DNA of 64,000 bases, from the NCBI RefSeq assembly GCF_019396385.1, contig NZ_JAHKRN010000002.1:1-64000 (forward strand), written 5' to 3'. The position numbers were made by a program, and so were the translations under genes. Numbering within the stretch: position 1 is the stretch's first letter; every line of letters starts with the position of its first letter. Source of the DNA: Nonomuraea harbinensis (lineage in GTDB: Bacteria > Actinomycetota > Actinomycetes > Streptosporangiales > Streptosporangiaceae). This document shows positions 53,346 through 62,020 of the stretch, one piece after another. The notes under the pieces were generated by a model that did not search any database, was not told the DNA's origin, and was given only the letters and a program-made list of their open reading frames with translations.

Positions 53346-54776
53346 TCAAACCTCCCTGTAGGCGGCGCGCGGGGGCTTGGCGGTCAGCCTGCGGTAGAGC
53401 ATCGTGGTGCCCGGCCAGTTGTTGGTGACCCGGCCGTCGGCGGTCTTGTACCAGCTCCGGCAGCCGTCGCCCCACACCATGCGCCCCATCGCCTCGTCCA
53501 GCCGCCGGCGCCAGGCGTCCATGACCTCCGGCCGCACCTCCAGCCGGCGGCCGTCCGACAGGTGCGGCAGGCAGTTCATGATGTGGTTCACCTGGCATTC
53601 GATCATGTAGATGATCGAGTTGTGCCCGAGGTTGGTGTTGGGCCCGTACAGCAGGAACATGTTCGGGAAGCCCGGCGCCGCGATGCCCAGGTAGGCCTCC
53701 GCGCCGCCGGCCCACCGGGTGGCGAGGTCCACGCCGTCGCGGCCCGTGACCCGCATCGGGGCGAGGAACTCGGTGCTGCGGAATCCGGTCGCGTACACGA
53801 TCGTGTCGGCCTCGTGCACCGACTCGGTCGTCTGCACGCCCTTCTCCGTGATGCGCACGATCTTGTCGGTCACCACGTCCACGTTGGGCCTGGTCAGGGC
53901 CGGGTAGAAGCGGCTGTCGATGACCACCCGCTTGCAGCCCGGCGGGTAGTCGGGGGTGAGCCTGGCCCGCAGCTCGGGGTCCTTCACCTGGTCGCGCAGG
54001 TGGTTCAGGGCGCGCCTGCGCAGCAGGTCCTCGCTCCAGCCTCGGGCCAGCGCCGGGTAGAGCGTGGCTTCCGCGTACCGGTAGATGTACTCGCGGTAGG
54101 CGCGCTGCAGGCCGGGCACGAACCGGAACGCCAGCCTGACCGCGGCGTTGAAGGTGGCGTCGGGCTTGGGGATCACCCAGTTCGGGGTGCGCTGGAACAC
54201 CTCCAGGCGCTCCGCCTGCCGGGCGACGGGCGGGATGAGCTGGGCCGCCGACGAGCCGCTGCCGATCACCGCGACCCTGCGGCCGGTGAGATCCTGCGAG
54301 TGGTCCCAGCGGGAGGAGTGGAAGGACGTGCCGGCGAAGTCGTCCATGCCGGGGATGTCGGGCAGGCGGGGGCGGTTGAGCTGGCCGACCGCCATGACCA
54401 GGACGTCGAAGGCCTCGGTGGTGCCCGAGGCGGTGAGCTGCCACCGTGAGCCGTCGAAGGTGGCGTCGGTGACCTCGGTGCTGAACCTGATTTTTCGCCT
54501 GACGTCGTATTTGTCGGCGCAGTGTTCTAAATAGCCCAAGATTTCCGGCTGTTCCGGATATCTCCGGGTCCAGCTCGCGTACTTCTCGAACGAGTACGAA
54601 TACAGATGCGACGGGATGTCGCAGCCCGCGCCGGGGTAGCTGTTGTCCCGCCACGTGCCGCCCAGCCCGCCCGCCTTCTCGAAGATCGTGTACGAGCGGA
54701 TCCCGGCGCGTTCGAGCCGGATCGCCATGCACAATCCGCCGAAGCCCGCGCCGATGATCGCGACCCTAGGTGTCAT
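53346..54776 (-). CDS. FAD-dependent Baeyer-Villiger-type monooxygenase
   Basis: A 476-residue flavoprotein. The FAD Rossmann motif is IIGAGFGGLCMAIRLERAG (7-25), the BVMO fingerprint FAGTSFHSSRWD (F-x-G-x-x-x-H-x-x-x-W-D) lies near 147-158, and the NADPH Rossmann motif is VAVIGSGSSAAQLI. NTNLGHNSIIYMIECQ and WPGTTMLYRR add family support. It would insert oxygen into a ketone or oxidise a heteroatom using NADPH. It is divergent from the Nif3-like gene and near the dipeptidase gene, with 80 bases between. Confidence 0.9.
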   Translation of the reverse strand: MTPRVAIIGAGFGGLCMAIRLERAGIRSYTIFEKAGGLGGTWRDNSYPGAGCDIPSHLYSYSFEKYASWTRRYPEQPEILGYLEHCADKYDVRRKIRFSTEVTDATFDGSRWQLTASGTTEAFDVLVMAVGQLNRPRLPDIPGMDDFAGTSFHSSRWDHSQDLTGRRVAVIGSGSSAAQLIPPVARQAERLEVFQRTPNWVIPKPDATFNAAVRLAFRFVPGLQRAYREYIYRYAEATLYPALARGWSEDLLRRRALNHLRDQVKDPELRARLTPDYPPGCKRVVIDSRFYPALTRPNVDVVTDKIVRITEKGVQTTESVHEADTIVYATGFRSTEFLAPMRVTGRDGVDLATRWAGGAEAYLGIAAPGFPNMFLLYGPNTNLGHNSIIYMIECQVNHIMNCLPHLSDGRRLEVRPEVMDAWRRRLDEAMGRMVWGDGCRSWYKTADGRVTNNWPGTTMLYRRLTAKPPRAAYREV

Positions 54777-54886
54777 GCCACCCCTCCACCGAGTCAGGAT
54801 CCACTTACATTACGCCGAACCAGGTTCGGTGCCCACCCCTCGCCGCCATGACCGACGGAGATCGCGCCGGCCGATAGTCTGCCCTG

Positions 54887-55696
54887 GTGGCTGCATGGAA
54901 CCTGACCGACGTGATCGACGTGCTGGAGGCGGCTTACCCGCCCGGCCGGGCCGAATCCTGGGACGCCGTGGGCCTGGTCTGCGGCGACCCGGCCCAGAGT
55001 GTGGAGAAGGTGCTGTTCGCGGTCGACCCGGTCGCCGCCGTCGCCGACGAGGCCGTGGAGTGGGGCGCCGACCTGATCGTCACCCACCACCCCCTCTACC
55101 TGCGCGGCACGACCACCGTCGCCGCCACCACGCCCAAGGGCAGGCTCGTCCACCGGCTCATCAAGAACGACATCGCCCTGTTCACCGCCCACACCAACGC
55201 CGACGTGGCCAACCCGGGCGTTTCCGACGCCCTGGCCCGCGCCGTCGGGCTGACCGGCGACCTGGTGCCGTTGCAGCCGTTCGCCGACGACCCGTGGCGC
55301 GGCCTGGGCCGCGTCGGCGACCTGCCGGAGGAGCTGACGCTCGGCGAGTTCGCCGCCCAGGCCGCAGCCGGGCTGCCCGCCACCGCCTGGGGCATCCGCG
55401 TCGCCGGCTCGCTGTCCCGCCGCGTCTCGCGCGTCGCGGTCAGCGGCGGCGCCGGCGACTCGCTCCTGGCCACCGCGCGCGCGGCGGGCGTGGACGTGTT
55501 CCTCACCGCCGACCTGCGCCACCACCCGGCCAGCGAGTTCGTCGAGGCGGGCGGGCCCGCGCTGATCGACGCCGCCCACTGGGCCACCGAATGGCCCTGG
55601 CTCGACACCGCCGCGTCCATCCTCACCGCCAGGGGCGTTAACGTTGAGACACGTGTCTCCGCCACGGTCACCGATGCTTGGACAAGAGGATATTGA
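54887..55696 (+). CDS. Nif3-like dinuclear metal protein
   Basis: A 269-residue protein of the Nif3/DUF34 (YqfO-like) family. Metal ligands are seen in DLIVTHHPLYLRG (His-His) and LFTAHTNADVANPGVSDALA near the N-terminus, and in DVFLTADLRHHPASEF and LIDAAHWATEW in the second half, which together form the two-metal site. It may be a hydrolase of a cofactor or nucleotide; family function is not settled. The GTG start at 54887 lies six bases after TAGTCT (54875-54880), so it is probably leaderless. It is followed by a zinc-ribbon gene three bases later. Confidence 0.9.
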   Translation: MAAWNLTDVIDVLEAAYPPGRAESWDAVGLVCGDPAQSVEKVLFAVDPVAAVADEAVEWGADLIVTHHPLYLRGTTTVAATTPKGRLVHRLIKNDIALFTAHTNADVANPGVSDALARAVGLTGDLVPLQPFADDPWRGLGRVGDLPEELTLGEFAAQAAAGLPATAWGIRVAGSLSRRVSRVAVSGGAGDSLLATARAAGVDVFLTADLRHHPASEFVEAGGPALIDAAHWATEWPWLDTAASILTARGVNVETRVSATVTDAWTRGY

Positions 55697-55698
55697 TC

Positions 55699-56439
55699 AT
55701 GAAAGCAGCCCCCGAGGTCCAGAAGAGGCTCCTCGACCTCGCCGAGCTCGACTCCGCGCTCGACCGGCTGGCCCACCGCCGCCGCAGCCTGCCCGAGCTG
55801 GCGGAGATCGACGACCAGTCCAAACGCTACGCCAAGCACGCCACCGAGGTCATCGAGGCCGAGACCGAGGCCGGTGACCTGGCGCGGGAGCAGACCAAGG
55901 CCGAGAGCGACGTCGACACCGTCCGCACCCGCATCGAACGCGACCAGCAGCGCCTCGACTCCGGCGCCGTGTCCTCCGCGCGCGATCTGGCCGGCCTCCA
56001 GTCCGAGATCGTCTCCCTGAACAAGCGGCAGAGCGACCTCGAAGAGGTGGTGCTGGAGATCATGGAGCGCCGCGAGGCCGCCGACGCCCGCGCCGCCGAC
56101 CTCAAGACCCGGCGCGACGAGGCCAGGGCGACCCTGGCCGACGCCGAGTCCCGCCGCGACGCCGCCCTCGCCGAGATCGACAAGGAGACGGGCGAGGTCC
56201 GGTCCCGCCGCGCCGCCGTCGTCGGCGACATCCCCGCCGACCTGCTCAAGCTGTACGACAAGCTGCGCGAGCAGTACGGGGTCGGCGCCGCCATGCTGCA
56301 GGGCGGCCGCTGCCAGGGCTGCAAGGTGGCGCTGTCCATCGCCGAGATGAACCAGATCAAGGCCGCCGCCGCCGACGAGGTGGTGCGCTGCGACGAGTGC
56401 CGCCGCATCCTCGTCCGTACGGCGGAGTCGGGCCTGTGA
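55699..56439 (+). CDS. Coiled-coil zinc-ribbon protein (C4-type)
   Basis: A 246-residue protein: a long N-terminal coiled coil (about residues 1-180, ERRRSLPEL-type helices) followed by a zinc ribbon with CQGC and CDEC pairs near the C-terminus (about 206-232). It matches the C4-type zinc-ribbon family usually encoded beside Nif3-like genes and proposed to act in nucleic-acid binding or in assisting the neighbour. The ribosome site AAGAGGA lies nine bases before the ATG at 55699. It is followed by the RNase H/phosphatase gene after 28 bases. Confidence 0.88.
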   Translation: MKAAPEVQKRLLDLAELDSALDRLAHRRRSLPELAEIDDQSKRYAKHATEVIEAETEAGDLAREQTKAESDVDTVRTRIERDQQRLDSGAVSSARDLAGLQSEIVSLNKRQSDLEEVVLEIMERREAADARAADLKTRRDEARATLADAESRRDAALAEIDKETGEVRSRRAAVVGDIPADLLKLYDKLREQYGVGAAMLQGGRCQGCKVALSIAEMNQIKAAAADEVVRCDECRRILVRTAESGL

Positions 56440-56467
56440 CCCCGTCCCCCCGCGCTGAGAGGAACGA

Positions 56468-57724
56468 GTGACCGCCTACATCGTCGAGGCCGACGGCGGC
56501 TCCCGCGGCAACCCCGGCCCGGCCGGCTACGGCGCCGTCCTCCGCGACGCGGCCGACGGCCGGGCCCTCGCCGAGGCGGCCGAGGCCATCGGCGTCGCCA
56601 CCAACAACGTCGCCGAGTACCGCGGCCTCATCGCCGGCCTCCGCCTGGCGCTCGACGTCGGCGGCGAGGGCGCGCGGGTGGCCGTGCGGATGGACTCCAA
56701 GCTCGTCGTCGAGCAGATGGCGGGCCGCTGGAAGGTCAAGCACGAGGGCCTGCGCCCGCTCGCCCTCGAAGCGGGCAAGCTGGCCAGGCGGCTGCGGGTG
56801 ACGGAGTGGACCTGGATCCCGCGCGCCCGCAACGAGCACGCCGACCGCCTGGCCAACGAAGCGATGGACGCGGCCGCCCAAGGCCTCTCCTGGAAGTCCG
56901 GCGGGACGCCGTCCGGGGGCGCGTCCGCTTCGGACACGGGCCCGCCGTCCGGGGGCACGCCGGCGCTGGGCACCACGTCCCGGCCCTCCACCCGAGCCCC
57001 CCGCCTCGTGGAGCAGACCGACCTCCTCGACCTGTCCGGCCCCACCGCCTCCGTCGCCACCGCCCAGCAGCGCACCGCCAAAGGCACCGGCTGGGCCCCG
57101 CCCACCCGGGTCGCCACCTCGCTCGTCCTCCTGCGCCACGGCGAGACCCCGCTCTCCGTCGAACGCCGCTTCTCCGGCCTCGGCGACCCCGAGCTCACCG
57201 CCAACGGACTCGCCCAGGCCGCCGCGGCCGCCGCCAGGCTCACGCGCGACCCGTACAAGCTCGACGCCGTCGTCACCTCCCCGCTCACCCGCGCCAGGCA
57301 GACGGCCGAGACCGTCGCCGAACGCGCCGGCCTCGACGTGGAGACGGACGAGGACCTCAGGGAGACGGACTTCGGCGCGTGGGAAGGCCACACGTTCACC
57401 GAGATCCAGCGCCGATGGCCCGCCGAGCTGGCCGCCTGGCTCGCCGACCCCGACGTCGCCCCGCCGGGCGGCGAGAGCTTCACCGCCGTCGCCGACCGCG
57501 TCACCCGCGCCCAGCGCCGCCTCATCGACAGGTACGAGGGCCGCACCGTCCTGCTGGTCTCCCACGTGACACCCATCAAGACCCTGCTGCGCCTGGCCCT
57601 GGACGCGCCCCCGGCCGCCCTCTACCGCATGCACCTGGACCTGGCCTGCCTGTCGCTCATCGAGCACTACGCCGACGGCAACCCGGTGGTGAAGTCCTTC
57701 AACGACACCGCCCACCTCCGCTGA
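56468..57724 (+). CDS. Bifunctional RNase HI / acid phosphatase
   Basis: A 418-residue two-domain protein like Mycobacterium Rv2228c. Residues 1-135 are an RNase HI domain: VEADGGSRGNPGP with catalytic Asp9, NNVAEYRGLI (Glu), RMDSKLV (Asp) and NEHADRLAN (Asp). A Ser/Pro/Gly linker follows (about 140-190). Residues about 215-418 are a histidine phosphatase (CobC-type) with LVLLRHGETPLS, containing the phosphohistidine. It removes RNA from RNA-DNA hybrids and hydrolyses a phosphate ester. Its place just before rnpB is the same as in other actinobacteria. Confidence 0.93.
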   Translation: MTAYIVEADGGSRGNPGPAGYGAVLRDAADGRALAEAAEAIGVATNNVAEYRGLIAGLRLALDVGGEGARVAVRMDSKLVVEQMAGRWKVKHEGLRPLALEAGKLARRLRVTEWTWIPRARNEHADRLANEAMDAAAQGLSWKSGGTPSGGASASDTGPPSGGTPALGTTSRPSTRAPRLVEQTDLLDLSGPTASVATAQQRTAKGTGWAPPTRVATSLVLLRHGETPLSVERRFSGLGDPELTANGLAQAAAAAARLTRDPYKLDAVVTSPLTRARQTAETVAERAGLDVETDEDLRETDFGAWEGHTFTEIQRRWPAELAAWLADPDVAPPGGESFTAVADRVTRAQRRLIDRYEGRTVLLVSHVTPIKTLLRLALDAPPAALYRMHLDLACLSLIEHYADGNPVVKSFNDTAHLR

Positions 57725-57746
57725 CGGGTCGCGCTCTCGTACAAGT

Positions 57747-57797
57747 CCAGGAGCCGGTCGTGCCGGGCGCCGCCAGAACACCCGGCACGACCCCTGG
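57747..57797. terminator. Intrinsic terminator after the RNase H/phosphatase gene
   Basis: A perfect 12-bp stem GGTCGTGCCGGG / CCCGGCACGACC (57756-57767 with 57781-57792), extended outward by CCAGG / CCTGG, sits 23 bases after the stop and before the rnpB promoter. Confidence 0.75.
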
Positions 57798-57880
57798 CGC
57801 CACCGCCCCCCTCAGGCGATGACACCCCGTCATCTCATCGTGCGGATCTTGTCATTTGGTTGCGGACCGCTTGCATGCGC

Positions 57881-57886
57881 TAATCT
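57881..57886 (+). promoter_or_regulatory. Putative -10 element of rnpB
   Basis: TAATCT fits the TAnnnT consensus and lies seven bases upstream of the expected rnpB 5' end at 57894. TTGCGG or TTGGTT farther up could be the -35 but spacing is not ideal. Confidence 0.45.
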
Positions 57887-57893
57887 CGACACC

Positions 57894-58297
57894 GGACGAG
57901 CCGGCCGGGCGACCGCGTCGGGCCTCTTCACGAGGGCCGCCGAGGAAGGTCCGGGCTCCACAGGGCAGGGTGGTCGGTAACGCCGACCCGGGGCGACCCG
58001 CGGGAAAGTGCCACAGAAAGCAAACCGCCTTCCGGACTTCCGGGAGGTAAGGGTGAAAGGGTGGTGTAAGAGACCACCAGCGCCCACGGTGACGTGGGCG
58101 GCTCGGTAAACCCCACCCGGAGCAAGGTCAAGAAGGGACGTTCCCCTCGGGGACCGTCCCGCGTGCGCCGCTTGAGGGCTGCCCGCCCGAGGCGCACGGG
58201 TAGACCGCTCGAGGCCGCCGGCAACGACGGCCCTAGATGGATGGTCGCCCCTTCGTCTCGGCGAAGGACAGAACCCGGCCTACAGGCCGGCTCGTCC
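57894..58297 (+). ncRNA. rnpB: RNase P RNA, type A
   Basis: The catalytic RNA of ribonuclease P, about 404 nt. The P1 helix is a perfect 13-bp pairing of GGACGAGCCGGCC (57894-57906) with GGCCGGCTCGTCC (58285-58297). The conserved core elements are present: GAGGAAGGTCCGGGCTCC near 57943, ACAGAAAGCAAACCGCC near 58013, GGTAAGGGTGAAAGGGTGGT near 58047, and GACAGAACCCGGCCTACA near the 3' end. It processes the 5' ends of tRNA precursors. The 5' end was placed from P1, so it could be off by one or two bases. Confidence 0.95.
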
Positions 58298-58304
58298 CTC
58301 TCCA

Positions 58305-58320
58305 CCCCTGTGACCAGGGG
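58305..58320 (+). terminator. Short terminator of rnpB
   Basis: CCCCTG-TGAC-CAGGGG is a six-bp stem with a four-base loop, starting seven bases after the rnpB 3' end. There is no T-run; it is small but well placed. Confidence 0.5.
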
Positions 58321-58331
58321 CGGAGCGCTGT

Positions 58332-58463
58332 TCAAGATTGCCTGTTCCGTCCCTGTTCCGTGAGATTCGGACGCAGAAGTGCGTCAATCGACCCACGCCC
58401 GAGATCGTCTTGGTCCGGGAAGAGGTGCCCGTAGGTGTCCATCGTCTCGGCGATCGTACGGAC
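58332..58463 (-). pseudogene. C-terminal stub of a tyrosine recombinase (phage-type integrase)
   Basis: The reverse strand encodes TIAETMDTYGHLFPDQDD, which is the very end of phage-type integrases, including the catalytic Tyr in DTYGHL. The upstream part of the frame is not integrase-like and would need a different reading. The stub ends at an inverted repeat, GGACTCC / GGAGTCC (58460-58466 with 58473-58479). Only about 43 residues are left of a normal 350-400, so the recombinase is dead. It sits right beside rnpB and marks the edge of the accessory segment that runs to the end of the window. Confidence 0.7.
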
Positions 58464-58521
58464 TCCGCAAGGGGAGTCCGTCACACTGGAATGGCAGGTG
58501 AGTGACTTACACTCGCTCGCT

Positions 58522-58809
58522 ATGACGCGATTATTCGATCGTTTGGGTCTCTTTTCTCTGATCGTCGCCTGCCTCGCCCTGTTCACCAGTGCCCTGCTGA
58601 CACCGAGATGGGGGGTGCCGAACTGGACGATGCCGGCTCTCGGGATCATTGCGGCAGCACTGGCATGGCCTGGGATGCGAAAGAAGCCCACGGTCTCCAC
58701 GGTGTCCAACCGCAGCAGGTCAGTGGCGGGGCTGGTACTGGGGGTGATAGCAATCGGCCTCGGTGCGCTGCGGTTGGCGCTGGACATCCTAGAGGGCGTG
58801 ATTGGCTAA
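58522..58809 (+). CDS. Small membrane protein, 95 aa
   Basis: A 95-residue protein with three hydrophobic helices (LGLFSLIVACLALFTSALL, MPALGIIAAALAWPGM, VAGLVLGVIAIGLGALRLAL). No family is recognised. The ATG at 58522 has a TACACT -10-like box at 58508-58513, so translation may be leaderless. An in-frame upstream start would add residues from inside the repeat region and is less likely. It lies in the accessory segment beyond the integrase stub. Confidence 0.6.
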   Translation: MTRLFDRLGLFSLIVACLALFTSALLTPRWGVPNWTMPALGIIAAALAWPGMRKKPTVSTVSNRSRSVAGLVLGVIAIGLGALRLALDILEGVIG

Positions 58810-58969
58810 GAGAGCAAGGGGAGCCAGGTTGGGAGCCACATGAGGCGAACTAATACGAACGAGCCCGAACTAGACGACCGTCCTAACCTTGCGCCCGAAC
58901 CGCACGGTCTTCGCCCATTAAGCGCTTCGTGCCCAACATATTGAGTGGCCAACTTCTCGATCGTGTCTG
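58810..58969. repeat. Short phased repeats in a gene-free gap
   Basis: Two GGGAGCCA words (58819-58826 and 58831-58838) are followed by three CGAAC words at exactly ten-base spacing (58846, 58856, 58866). A ten-base period puts the copies on one face of the DNA helix, so they might bind a protein. Confidence 0.35.
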
Positions 58970-59473
58970 ATGCTTGGGGTCGTGATCAGGATTCCGCCGC
59001 GTACGGCTACCGACGCCTACTTCGCCAAGATGGGCGGGTCGAGGCGTCTCGACATCGTCTTCGACATCGATCTCGGGGAACTGCTGGAAGGCCACCACGT
59101 GGTTGCCCGCGGACTGGAGACATCAGGCGCCGGCGGTGTGCTGCACTACGAGTTCGTCCCAGGAGTGCGGCAACACGAGAAGGATCTCAAAGGACCGTTC
59201 TTCTGGTACTGGACCCTGTCGGCTGAGGATGACCTCGGCACCCATTACCGCCACGACAATACTGGTGCCTTCGATCCGAGCGGCGAGACGGCCGCGCATG
59301 GAAGTCGCCATCTGGGTGGGCCAGTTCCCCGCTCGGCCCGCTGGCTGCGTGTGTATTTCACGCCGGCTTTAGAATGGACGCCGACGCGATCATGGTGCCG
59401 ACAGTTGCATATCGCACTGCCGGGCGGCCACGTCACAGAGACATGGACCGACCCGCACCAGGACGCCGAATGA
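58970..59473 (+). CDS. Protein of unknown function, 167 aa
   Basis: A 167-residue soluble protein. FFWYWTLSAEDDLGTHYRHDNTGAFD and SRHLGGPVPRSARWLRVYF look like a beta-rich fold that I believe is found in uncharacterised actinobacterial proteins. The start could be ATG 58970 or GTG 58982; there is no clear ribosome site. It sits in the accessory segment, next to the small membrane protein. Confidence 0.65.
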   Translation: MLGVVIRIPPRTATDAYFAKMGGSRRLDIVFDIDLGELLEGHHVVARGLETSGAGGVLHYEFVPGVRQHEKDLKGPFFWYWTLSAEDDLGTHYRHDNTGAFDPSGETAAHGSRHLGGPVPRSARWLRVYFTPALEWTPTRSWCRQLHIALPGGHVTETWTDPHQDAE

Positions 59474-59754
59474 CAACGGCCCCGCGTGGGAGGTAAGAGC
59501 TCTATCCGTGACCAGTAGACCGTCATCGCGCTCGTCTTCCACGCCGTCCGCTCCATGGCGTGCTGCTTGACCAGCTCGACCTTCTCCTGCCTGCCTCAGC
59601 CGGGCCAGTTCCTCCTGCTCCGACTTCTCCAGCTGCTCAGGTGGAAAGCGCTCATGATCTACCTTTCGAGCTTCAGCCTCAGTAACATCGCCGGTGATTC
59701 AAGGGAAGGCGTCGGCAGGACGCGGCCCACGGGGGAATGAGAAGAGGTGCAGTG
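59474..59754. other. Gene-free stretch with a possible transposase relic
   Basis: No intact gene is seen. On the reverse strand, about 59515-59650, two frames give a helical pattern (PPEQLEKSEQEELARLR, then EKVELVKQHAMERTAWKTS) that weakly recalls the N-terminus of IS3-type OrfA transposases. The resemblance is faint. The right end holds the GAGGTG ribosome site of the next gene. Confidence 0.2.
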
Positions 59755-60192
59755 ATGCCCAAGCGACTCAATGTGGCCAAAGCGGTGGTCGTGCTCGGGG
59801 TGACCGCCATGACCGTCATGACGACCGGGGTGGCCCACGCGGCCACCAGCAGCATGAACGTCTATCACGCGGCCGGCAATGTAGCAGGCATGGTCTGGTT
59901 CAACTCCGGCACATCGAATATGGCCAAAGGCCGGAACTCCTTCACGGTAAGAGACGGGCTCTGCGACGACGGCTGGACGGTGTACGCCCAGTACAAGAAG
60001 AGCTCATGGAACAACCCCCTCGTGAGCTGGAAGTACACGAACGGTGTGTCGTGCAACGGAGGGACCAGAGAACTCAGCGTGTCCATCTCCGGTGACGTCA
60101 GCAGGCAGCAGTTCATCTGGCGCGGCTGCAAGCAGTCCGAGAACGACCTCAAGGTCGAGTGCGAGAACTACATCAGCGACTATTTGGACTGA
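59755..60192 (+). CDS. Small secreted protein with two disulphide-capable pairs
   Basis: A 145-residue exported protein. Residues 1-29 are a signal peptide (VLGVTAMTVMTTGVAHAATS). The mature part has four Cys (RDGLCDDGW, GVSCNGG, WRGCKQS, KVECENY), which could make two disulphides in a beta-rich domain. I do not recognise the family. The ATG at 59755 has GAGGTG upstream; an upstream ATG at 59737 is in the same frame but lacks a ribosome site. G+C is lower than in neighbouring core genes, as expected in accessory DNA. Confidence 0.72.
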   Translation: MPKRLNVAKAVVVLGVTAMTVMTTGVAHAATSSMNVYHAAGNVAGMVWFNSGTSNMAKGRNSFTVRDGLCDDGWTVYAQYKKSSWNNPLVSWKYTNGVSCNGGTRELSVSISGDVSRQQFIWRGCKQSENDLKVECENYISDYLD

Positions 60193-60399
60193 CGCGGCTC
60201 GTAAACCCTGGACAGCAGCCCGATGATGGCCTGCACGATCGTGGGGGTCGCGGTACGGGAAAGGCGGCAACGGCGCGTTCCCCGCAGGCGCGGATGCGAG
60301 CGTACGCGCGGTTGACCGAGCACTGATGGAGAATTCGCCTGGATGTTTCAATCTCTCGGGCAGATCAAGGCCCGTAGGGAGGACAGCGGGTGCGGCACG

Positions 60400-60531
60400 C
60401 TATCTGCGTCGCAGCATCACAGTGGCAGGCCAAATGATGGTGGGCAGGAGGACCAGCAGAACTACGAAGCCGGCCCCGGCAGCGAGCTCGGCGTCGCTCC
60501 ACAATTGGATCGCAGGCTCGTCGTTGTCCAT
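60400..60531 (-). CDS. Small single-helix membrane protein, 43 aa
   Basis: A 43-residue peptide MDNDEPAIQLWSDAELAAGA... with one membrane helix (GFVVLLVLLPTIIWPATVML) and a basic end (RRR). An acidic N-terminus and a positive C-terminus suggest a bitopic membrane peptide. TACCCT, six bases upstream of the ATG, fits a -10, so the mRNA could be leaderless. It is downstream of the XRE/TPR regulator on the same strand, with about 150 bases between. Confidence 0.5.
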   Translation of the reverse strand: MDNDEPAIQLWSDAELAAGAGFVVLLVLLPTIIWPATVMLRRR

Positions 60532-60678
60532 GCCGCGAGGGTAGCCGTTGAAGAATCTGCCCAGGCGCGACCGTACGAGAACGGCCCCAGGTTGCACGCG
60601 CAGCGTGTGGACTCCGAGGGGGCCGCGAGTCCGACACGGAGCACCGCCGCTTGGGCGGGGCGGGTGAGGCTGCTCGGA

Positions 60679-61974
60679 TCAATGGCGCGGACCGTCCAAC
60701 CTGGATGCCGCCTGCCAGTCCTTGACCTGGACGGAGTGCGGGAAGCTCTCGCCGAGGACTCTGCCCAGATCCTTGCTCCGATCGGTGACGGCAGAAGCCG
60801 GGCGCGAGAGCTGCAAGGCGGAAGCGCCCAAGGAGAGGGCGCCGTCGAGGTCGCGGAGCTGTGCCTTGGCGATGGCGAGGTCGAGCAGGGTGATCGTCCG
60901 CCGGGTGGGGGAGATGCCGGGGGCGGAGGCATAGAGGTCGAGTGCTTCCTTCGCATGCGTTTCGGCCGACCGCGGATCACCCAGCCACAGGTACGAGGTG
61001 GCGGCGAAAGAGTGGAAGCGGGCGACGTCGGCGGAGAACAGCCCGGCCTGGTGAGCAGGCAAATGATTGGGCACGGAGCGCAGTGTTCCAGGGCCTCTGC
61101 CGAGCCTGGCGCTGATCCGCATCGTCTGAGAGATCAGGCGTGCGGCAGCCGGTCCGCCGGCGGGCGCGCGGGCTGCGCCGGTTCGCGCCGCGCGAAGGGC
61201 CTCGGCCGGGCGATTGCCGTACAGCAGGATAGTGGCCTCCACATCCTTGGCCCACGCTGCCGTTTCCGCGTGCTCTGCCTCGTCGGCGTGCCGCCAGGCG
61301 TCATGGGCGTAGGCGAGGGCGGTTCGTTGCTTGCCACCGTCATGGGCGAGCCAGGCGAGGATGGTCGAGAGCCAGGCGGCGTCCACGTAGAGATCACGGC
61401 GCTGGCGCAGCGTGGTACGGCGCTGGAGCAGGGCGGCGACGCGACGACGGTCCTGCCGCGCCGGCTCCCACAGCTCCGAGACGGGTTGCGTCGCGTAGTC
61501 GGTGCCGTATGCGGCGATGGCCTGCCGTACTTGGTCGAGTGTTGCCGCTCCCACGTCGGTTTCCTCGCTGTGGCGGGTGAACTCGCGGGGCTCGGCGTCC
61601 TCCGGCAGGCTGGCGAGAGCAGGCAGGAGGGCGGCGAATCTGAGGGCGTCTCGGCGGTTCGTAGGATCACCGTCCTCGGTGTCGGTCTCTTCTCCATTGA
61701 TGGCAGCCGGCCCTTCAGGGAACAAGGCCGGTTCGTCGATCGACAGCGCGCGACAGTAGAGCAAACGGTAACGCTCGCTCAGGACGGTGATCTTGCCTGA
61801 CTCCCAGCGCCGGATGGAGCGTACGAGAGCATCATGATCGGGAAGGGCGTCGCGCTCGAAGCCCGCTGCTTGGCGTAGCTGCCGAGCCATCGTGTGGACG
61901 TCCCAGCCGCGGGCCTTTCGCTGCGTACGGATGAGCGCGGCCCACTCTGGGAACCACGCGCTTCCTCGCACCAT
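60679..61974 (-). CDS. XRE-family HTH regulator with TPR-like repeats
   Basis: A 431-residue regulator. The N-terminal HTH is WAALIRTQRKARGWDVHTMARQLR then LVRSIRRWESGKITVLSERYRLLYCRAL, where W-E-S-G-K is the usual XRE end. The centre and C-terminus consist of helical repeats (AEHAETAAWAKDVEATILLY, DARSAETHAKEALDLYAS-like) of TPR type. Actinomycetes often have such proteins beside small accessory genes; they can sense peptides. It is divergent from an RsbW-like ATPase gene, with an operator-like pattern between. Confidence 0.85.
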   Translation of the reverse strand: MVRGSAWFPEWAALIRTQRKARGWDVHTMARQLRQAAGFERDALPDHDALVRSIRRWESGKITVLSERYRLLYCRALSIDEPALFPEGPAAINGEETDTEDGDPTNRRDALRFAALLPALASLPEDAEPREFTRHSEETDVGAATLDQVRQAIAAYGTDYATQPVSELWEPARQDRRRVAALLQRRTTLRQRRDLYVDAAWLSTILAWLAHDGGKQRTALAYAHDAWRHADEAEHAETAAWAKDVEATILLYGNRPAEALRAARTGAARAPAGGPAAARLISQTMRISARLGRGPGTLRSVPNHLPAHQAGLFSADVARFHSFAATSYLWLGDPRSAETHAKEALDLYASAPGISPTRRTITLLDLAIAKAQLRDLDGALSLGASALQLSRPASAVTDRSKDLGRVLGESFPHSVQVKDWQAASRLDGPRH

Positions 61975-62020
61975 TTCACCTCCGTGAGCGCGCTGATCAT
62001 GCAGTGCACCTGACGCTTTC

